Below, one piece after another: positions 41,939 to 48,491 of a stretch of DNA of 48,491 nucleotides. The stretch lies in assembly GCA_030770535.1 (NCBI GenBank), contig JASVEC010000117.1:1-48491 (forward strand), read 5' to 3'. The position numbers and the translations under genes are program-made. The DNA comes from Batkoa obscura (lineage: Eukaryota; Entomophthoromycota; Entomophthoromycetes; Entomophthorales; Batkoaceae). Every line of letters begins with the position of its first letter. Positions within the stretch are counted from its first letter, which is position 1. Under the pieces are notes generated by a model. That model worked only from the letters and a program-made list of their open reading frames with translations, did not search any database and had not been told where the DNA came from.

Positions 41939-42599
41939 TTAATTAAATTTTATTAACAATAACGATTTTAAACTTCTTAATATTGATTTTAAACCTGAAG
42001 TTGGTGAATCGGCTTTAGACCAATAAGCAGAAAGTTCTAATATACTTTTACAAGTAGGTGGAGAAGGAAATGAATATTTTAAACCCATTAATAGAATTTC
42101 AAATTCATTAATAGATTCCTTTGTATTTCTTATGACATAGTTTCGTTCGGAATTTAATTTAGTGAAATCTTCATTCATTTGGTCTATTGTTTTGGTTAGT
42201 TTTGGATTAGTGATAGTAGTTGGAAAAGGTATGATTTTGGTTTTTAATAGTTCGTTATTTAAGTTTGCTAATCGCTCTTTTCTTCGTCTTAAGGTTCGTA
42301 GTAGTAAACTTTCTTTAAGTTTAAATAAATAATGTAACTAATGAAAATAGTTGAGTATGAATAACGGTAATAACAATTATACTAAAACTTACTTTAAAAA
42401 AACAAAATATCGAAGAGGATAAAAACAATAGTGTAACTAAAAGCTTCAAATTTTTAGATATAAGCTTATTGCTTGATAACAACCAAGAGCTAATATTATA
42501 GTCACCACTATTGGAAGTAATATTATTATCGCTCAAGCCTTGAGTGTCATTGACTTTCACTATTCGATTCTCTATCCGATAGACTTCCTTATTATGCAT
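41939..42599 (-). CDS. Unknown protein with one membrane span and coiled coil (2 exons)
   Basis: Exons 42393-42599 and 41939-42337 join in phase 0 through a 55-bp intron (GTAAGT donor, TTAG acceptor), giving 201 residues. I do not recognise the family. There is no signal peptide. The N-terminal ~50 residues are polar, followed by a hydrophobic span (about residues 51-69, KLLVTLLFLSSSIFCFF) ending at the splice junction. Then comes a basic, Leu/Glu-rich stretch (LRTLRRRKERLANLNNELL) likely to form a coiled coil. The C-terminal third contains FPSPPTCKSILELSAYWSKA and ends in a Leu-rich helix. A small tail-out membrane adaptor is a reasonable guess; nothing firmer can be said. Support for it being real: matching phase, open frames on both sides of a good intron, and tight convergent placement next to the phosphoesterase. 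Confidence 0.65.
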
Positions 42600-43814
42600 C
42601 TTTACTATATTTTATATGTATGTTGTTGTTATCTTTTTGATTATAGAATTAAGAATAAAAAAGAAAACTGAAGTCCATAGTAGCAATATTTATATCAATC
42701 GACTATCAAGTTACACAAAACGATATTAGTCTATTTTTAATCAAATATAAATTTACTTGTAGTTTTTGTATTTTGGGGATAAAAATCAACCAATCATATT
42801 ATGTGAGTATTATTTTTTCACTTGTTATAGATCGGGTATGCGATTTTATTGGCTAAATTTTAAATTAGGACCAACCTTTTTAGTGAATCAGCTGATGATG
42901 GGAAAATATAAAATTAAAAATCAATAAAATTAATTAGTAAAATTTAGTCATTTAGCGTAATTTATTATATTTATTATATTAAATATAATATTTTATTGAA
43001 TGAGTATCATTATACGACTTTAATATCTACTGGTTTCCTTATCGAGGTTTAAACTTTAAAATACTTGCATTAAAAAAGCTCAATGGATAATAGTAAAATC
43101 CGATCTTTACCCATAAAGTCAGGGATAAAATTAAAGTTTAGTCAATAATAATTTTAGTTGGAAATTAAAATAATTTATATTTTAATAGTTTATTAACACA
43201 AACTGAAATATATTTATTCAGTATTATATTCTATCGATTTCTATATGATCGATTATGAGTTCTTTTGGTCTGATTTCTGATACTAAATAATGGCTATTAA
43301 GCCTAGACTTTACTATAAAAATAAAGCTGCTGGGAGTAAAGTATGCTATACAACCCCATTTACTTTGTTTCGTTATTCTATAAGTAAAGTTAACTATTTC
43401 AGTAATTTAAAGTTTAAAGATAAATTAGAACTTATGAATTTGCTCAAGTTTATTGAAATAGATTTCAATCAGCTAAAAAGACAATATAAGGATGTATTTT
43501 TGTGTTTAACGGTTTTACTAACAATTTTTCCGCTCAAATAGTGCTTAAAAGATAGAAAAAAGTAATGAACCCAAAAAACACCCCCGTATAAAAAGTAATA
43601 AAAATGGTAGAAATATAAAGCCAACAGTTTTATAAAATAGTATTATTTTTTTACTTGTTTAAAGTTATATTAATTTAAAGATAAAACCAAATTAATTACA
43701 TTAACTTTATTTATTTATATTCTTATTATAATAACGTATAAATTATTCTAATTGGAATAACATTGAGTCATCCAAAATGGAGTTTTAAATTGTGAAGCAT
43801 AAAAAACAGGGTAA
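42600..43814. other. Intergenic; one MITE
   Basis: Upstream region shared by two divergently transcribed genes. It contains a MITE at 43484-43590. An open frame at 43290-43541 runs into the MITE and is not considered a gene. Confidence 0.55.
43484..43590 (-). mobile_element. MITE, ~105-bp fold-back family
   Basis: A complete but diverged copy, left end ATATAAGGATGT, right end ACACCCCCGTATA. Confidence 0.75.
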
Positions 43815-44802
43815 ATGGAATCAAAATCAAAATTAAAAAAATTATCTTCAAACAAAAACGAAACTAATAGAATGTCCAGTAATAAACAATTAGAAAACTT
43901 AACCTTGGAAGAGGAACAAGAGCATATAGTTCAAGAAGTCCAATCTTTAAATCAACACTTTATTTGTGTATTTTGCGGCTCCGGTTTGGGAAATGATCCA
44001 GAATACGAAAGAGTAGCTATTGGTAAGAATAAACTTCAATTACTAATTAAATACTAATACAAATTCCCCCTCTCCGTAAACAGCTTTAGGTAAAGAGTTG
44101 GTAAAACGAGGCTATGGTTTAGTTTATGGTATATTAAATAAAATATTACATTAAAAAAAACTAACATCTCCCTTCAAAGGTGGTGGTAATGGAGGTTTAA
44201 TGGGAGCTGTAGCTAAGTCGGTTGCTTCTGAAGGAGGTAAAGTAATTAGTATTTATCCTTGGGGGTTTAGAGAGTTTTGTAAAGTGGACTTTGCCTATAA
44301 AAATATCTTAGTCAAAGATATGCATCAAAGGAAAAAATTAATGGCTAGACTGGTAAGTGTTTTTTTGTTTTGAAGAGATATGAGTTAACTTGTATCATAT
44401 CAGTCATTTGCATTTCTAGCGCTTCCAGGTGGATTAGGGACCTTTGAAGAAATTATGGAAATGGCTACTTGGTAAATATTAGTTTCTAATTACTTTATTT
44501 CTTTATTGTTTATTATTATCATTTTAGGAATCAATTATCCATCCATAACAAGTATTTGGGCTTAATTAACACTAATAATTTCTATAGTATTTTTGATAGT
44601 TTGTTAGAGCATGGATTAAAAGGTAAATTAATAAGGATTACAAATTGAAGCTTAAATGTTTACTAATTTTCTAAAAATAGAGGGTTTTATCAGTGAAGGT
44701 AGTCGAAAATTAATTACAACTTCCGAAGATTATAATGAACTATTAAACCAAATCCAAAATTTCAACGGCTATGATTATAAAGCTCCATTTACGTGGCAAT
44801 AA
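43815..44802 (+). CDS. LOG-family phosphoribohydrolase-like protein (6 exons)
   Basis: Exons are 43815-44022, 44084-44128, 44180-44352, 44404-44471, 44528-44622 and 44681-44802, all in phase, for 236 residues. The fold is the Rossmann-like LOG ('lysine decarboxylase-like') family. Marks: VFCGSGLGNDPEY, LGKELVKRGYGLVYGGGNGG, DMHQRKKLMARL, ALPGGLGTFEEIMEMATW and NKYLGLINTNNFY. The key PGGxGTxxE motif and the upstream Arg/Lys and Met segment are intact. In plants and bacteria LOG enzymes release cytokinin bases from their 5'-monophosphates; many fungal members act on other nucleoside monophosphates or are untested. The N-terminal ~45 residues are polar and charged with no targeting signal, so it is likely cytosolic. 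An in-frame TAA stands just before the ATG, fixing the start. No isopentenyltransferase gene is nearby. Confidence 0.92.
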
Positions 44803-45819
44803 TAAAGTAAAATTAAATGTTGATTATACTAGAAAAATGTGATAAAATAAAATATACTATTTTAATTTTTTATTAAGATTATCAATCGAATCTGATTTCT
44901 TACCTATAAGACTCTTTCTTTTACTTTAATCAAAGTTTAAAGTATTAAGCTTTATAATTTTGTTATTAATAGAATCAATTAATATATTCAAAAAGTTTAA
45001 AAAATACATCAAGACTACAAAGCATTCATGACATTACCGCTCAATTGTAGATTAAAAGTAATAAAAAATAATAAAACACATTTCAATCCCTTCTGTTTAT
45101 ATAAAAAGCAATGTGTTTCAATGTCATCATTCTCACACTATGCACACAGCTTTTTTTTCTCTATCAATTTTATAAAACAATGGATAGCCTAACATTGTTT
45201 TCTTACGGTGAATTATTCTATTTATATATATTTTTTATATTGCCATTGCCCATTAGTCTAATGATAGCTTGAACCGCTTGAACCGCTTTGTCTATAACTA
45301 CTACCTTCAATCTTCACTCAATTCTTTATTGATTTGAATTGAATAGACGCCACTGACATTTTCCTAAAATGATTACTATCCAATTTCATCCACTAAAAAT
45401 AAACGATCGAACTGCTTTCTAAATAAAAATTGATTAAACCTTTTACTCAACTTAAAATTTTATTCATCTCATCGCCCTCGTTTATCTTTGAAATTACTTT
45501 TGTATCTCTATAACATATAATCATCAAGCTTTACATAACGAAAATTTAGTGAAGATTCAGTCCATGACAATAAACCCGTCTAAATTTTATATAATTGGCT
45601 TAAATGCAATTATATTCAACCAATCATTCTCATTATTATAATGGCTCAACTTGTAGTTTGTTTGTAACACTAAAATTATGACAGAATTGATTTTTCTTCA
45701 TTAATTTTAACTCAACTAATTTTTTATATTTTATTTAAAAGAAAATTTTTATTTATTTTAACGACCCAAAATCAAGACAGCAAAGTTTATCAATTGAAAA
45801 AAGTTAGAGAGAAACAAAA
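44803..45819. other. Intergenic, no gene seen
   Basis: The upstream region of the adenylate cyclase gene, about 1 kb. It has more C/T-rich strings on the plus strand than other spacers (for example CTTTTACTTTAATC and TCTCATCGCCCTCG). No TATA box is evident, and no gene or repeat is recognised. Confidence 0.5.
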
Positions 45820-48491
45820 ATGAAATTCCCATTCCCAAGACGAAAGAACAAAGATAAAATTATAGGTAAGTATTGTTTCATCCCCTCTCTTGTCTTACTT
45901 CTAAATCAACATAATTAATACTTGAATTCCATTTATAAATAAATAGAAGAGCCGCCCTCTACAAAAACTAGTAGCAAAAAGAAGCGATTAAGTTCATGCT
46001 CAGACACTGAATTATCTAAAGAAGATCGAAGTACTTTATTACAACGTGTAAGAAGACGAGGTTCTGATACTGAGTTTTCAAAATTATTAAACTCTCAAAT
46101 GGATGCAAAAGAAATTGAAGCGTTGGTAAGCTTTTTTTTTAAATATTTTAAAAAAAATTAAATGTCGGTTTTTTTTAAAATAATATAGATTGCTAAAGTG
46201 GAGAGTGGTAAGTTGATTTAAATTTATCTATTTTATTTTATTTATTGCATTAATTTCTTTAGACGATGTAGTACCTCCAGATATGCTGACAATAGACACG
46301 ATTAACAACAATAACAATAATAAACGTAAACCAAGCTCAGAATCCTTAAACAGTCTAAAACGCAATGGGGTAGTAGTATCCCCAACAACTTCCGCTTTAA
46401 TAGCTGATGATATTACCTCTATACCCGAAGTATCTCAATTTGAAAATGATCGTGGATGGATAACAGAAGATACATTATATGAAGAAGAAGGAGATGATCG
46501 ATTTCAGTATAGAATTAGGGTGTTTAAACCAGATCATACGTATGCAACGGTTTATTGTTCTTTGAGAACTAAAGCGAGTGAACTGTTGATTCCATTAGCG
46601 AAAAAGTTTTTTGTAAATGATGTATCACCATATGCATTGTATCTAAGGAAGCATAATATTGGTAAGTTGATAGTTTGAATTAATAATTTTTTTTATAAAA
46701 TTTGAGATATGAGTTGTTTTTTATGATAATATAATATAATACAATACAATGGTGGTTTATTTTATTAATAAGACGAATTTTAGAAAGGGAACTTACAAGT
46801 GATGAAAGACCATTAGTTATATTAAAAAGAATGTTAGAAAAAATTGGTTATACTTCAAGGGATGATTTACGTAACATTGGTAGAGAAGATAATTCTTATT
46901 ATTTTAAATTTATCTTTGATTATAGTAGAAATTGTTGTATGGATGATGTAAGTTTAGTTAATAATAATAATAGTAATTTAATAATATATTGTAATATTTA
47001 TTTTTATTATTTAATTTAGAATCAAGAAATACCTAATTATCAGCATGTCGATTTAAGAGCCAAAAATTTACGAAAAATCCCCCAAAATTTAATGAGACAT
47101 GCGAATCAAGTCCATAGTTTAAATTTAAGTCAAAATTTAGTGATTGATTTAACTTTTGAGTTTTTTGCTAATTGTTCAGCTTTAAAAGAGTTGAAATTAT
47201 CAAGATGTGAATTACAAAACGTACCAGAATGTATTAAAGCAATAACAACATTAACTTTTTTGGATCTTTCTAGTAATAGAATTAAATCTATTCATTATTC
47301 CAAATTAGAATCTTTAAAAAGTTTAAATTCATTATTATTAGGCAATAATCGAATTGAAATTTTGCCCTCCCAATTTTCGAAATTAGTTAATTTAAAGAAG
47401 TTGAATTTATCTAATAACCGATTTTCATTATTTCCATCTGTTATTACTAATTTAATTAATTTAATTCATTTGGATATTTCGTTCAATGAAATTAAAGTTA
47501 TACCCTCCACTATTAATCAATTGGTTAATTTACAAGAATTATTGTTAATATCCAACCGAATTGTTGGTAGTTTACCAGAATCAATAAGTCAACTATCTAA
47601 ATTAAGGGAGTTAGATTTAAGAAAAAATCAATTAAATAATTTAGATTCGTTAAGTAGTTTGCCAAATTTGGAATTATTATTATGTGATTATAATTTTATA
47701 TCGACATTACAACTGAATTTTCAATCTTTGTATCGATTAATTATTTCTAAAAATTCAATTACAAAAATAATTCAACCAGCTAATCCATTATTAACATTAA
47801 CGTGTTTGAATTTATCATTTTCAAAACTAGTTAGTTTACCGGATGATTTGTTTAATTTTGTACCCAATTTAGAAGAACTGAATTTAGACAATAATCGATT
47901 AGTATTATTACCACCATCTATTGGTAATTTAACTAAATTACAAAGTTTAAATTGTTCTAATAACGAATTAAGTTCAATTATTGCTAATATTTCTTCATTA
48001 AATAGTTTGAAATTTCTAGATTTACATGATAATAATATTAGTTCATTACCTTCGGAAATTTGGCTATTAGGCTCATTAACAATATTTAATGCTAGTTCAA
48101 ATTTATTAAAAGAATTCCCAAGACCATTAATACAACCTAATAATAATAATAATAATTTAAATAGAACAGCATCAACAAATTCAGATGAATTAATCCATCC
48201 ACCATTATCATTATCATTAAGAGAGTTATTTTTAGGAGATAATCGATTGACAGATGATGTATTTACTTCAATTTCGTTTTTTACAGAATTAAAAGTATTG
48301 AATTTAAGTTATAATATTCTAGATGAAATACCATCAGGATCTTTAATAAATTTATCAAATTTAACAGATCTTTATTTATCTGGAAATCAGTTATCAACAC
48401 TACCTGCAGAAGATTTAGAAAGATTAAGAGGATTAAGAGGATTATATTTAAATAGTAATCGATTACAAACATTACCTGCAGAAATAGGAAA
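45820..48491 (+). CDS. CYR1: Adenylate cyclase, fungal Cyr1 type (3' end outside window)
   Basis: Exons seen: 45820-45865, 45947-46125, 46189-46207 (19 nt), 46263-46661, 46784-46947, and from 47020 past the window end; all junctions keep phase, giving 759 residues so far. Order: a basic N-terminus with RRRGSDTEFSKLLNSQM (the place where fungal cyclases have a short G-alpha-binding motif), a poly-Asn stretch, a Ras-association domain at about 160-265 (RIRVFKPDHTYATVYCSL through FKFIFDY), then some twenty leucine-rich repeats. The late repeats LRELFLGDNRLTDDVF and LYLSGNQLSTLPAEDLE are highly typical of fungal adenylate cyclases. The PP2C-like and catalytic cyclase domains must lie beyond 48491. 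It makes cAMP for the PKA pathway under Ras/G-protein control. The acceptor at 46783 is chosen because the earlier AG would give an immediate stop. Confidence 0.92.

Noticed and set aside
43290-43541. 83-codon plus-strand open frame
   Set aside because: Its last codons run into a MITE, no splice partner or family resemblance is visible; chance is likelier, though the first 60 codons are not low complexity.
46741-46783. Alternative acceptor AG at about 46771-46772 in adenylate cyclase
   Set aside because: It would put a stop codon directly after the junction; the AG at 46782-46783 keeps the Ras-association domain in frame.
48281-48472. Minus-strand Leu/Ile-rich open frame
   Set aside because: Antisense of the adenylate cyclase leucine-rich repeats.

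Overview
The window looks like nuclear DNA of an early-diverging fungus. It is very AT-rich, housekeeping genes carry several short introns of roughly 45-80 nt with GTAAGT/GTAAAT-type donors, and there is a fungal-type adenylate cyclase (Ras-association domain followed by leucine-rich repeats). It also has a biotin-dependent methylcrotonoyl-CoA carboxylase alpha subunit with a mitochondrial presequence, an oligopeptide transporter, class 3 lipases of the Rhizomucor type, and an animal-style ER-anchored UDP-glycosyltransferase. This suits Zoopagomycota/Entomophthorales (Conidiobolus-like), but the assignment is inference from gene style, not a database match.

The window has two halves. The left half (1 to about 28.3 kb) is accessory: every protein gene in it is intronless, gene families are tandem, and most genes have a TATA box about 30-80 bp before the ATG. 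It holds four secreted class 3 lipase genes (1-6760; the third is a broken copy that has been overwritten by its neighbour). Next come seven members of a small-protein family I cannot name (8710-26297). Each has two N-terminal LPxY motifs spaced 11-12 residues apart, then a beta-rich domain of about 170 residues ending in a hydrophobic segment. A UDP-glycosyltransferase (26620-28287) is convergent with the last member. A truncated relic of the same glycosyltransferase lies beside the previous member, so a [LPxY gene + glycosyltransferase] unit was duplicated. tRNA-Tyr (with intron) and tRNA-Asn also lie here.

The right half (about 30 to 48.5 kb) is conserved and intron-rich. In order: an SAP30BP/HCNGP-like protein (4 exons), an OPT oligopeptide transporter (2 exons), convergent methylcrotonoyl-CoA carboxylase alpha subunit (9 exons), tRNA-Lys, a secreted calcineurin-like phosphoesterase (6 exons), convergent single-membrane-span protein of unknown function (2 exons), a LOG-family protein (6 exons), and the 5' part of adenylate cyclase, cut by the window end.

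Mobile DNA is mostly one family of about 105-bp TA-flanked fold-back MITEs (ends ATATGGGGATGT / ACATCCCCATAT). At least a dozen full or partial copies occur, with a nested cluster at 38.7-39.7 kb. Three copies of a 0.46-kb repeat with TGTGAAAT/ATTTCACA ends look like solo LTRs, and a further 0.24-kb dispersed repeat occurs twice. The observation most worth follow-up is the LPxY family: a tandem, intronless, fast-diverging set that may act as WW-domain (Nedd4/Rsp5-type ubiquitin ligase) ligands.
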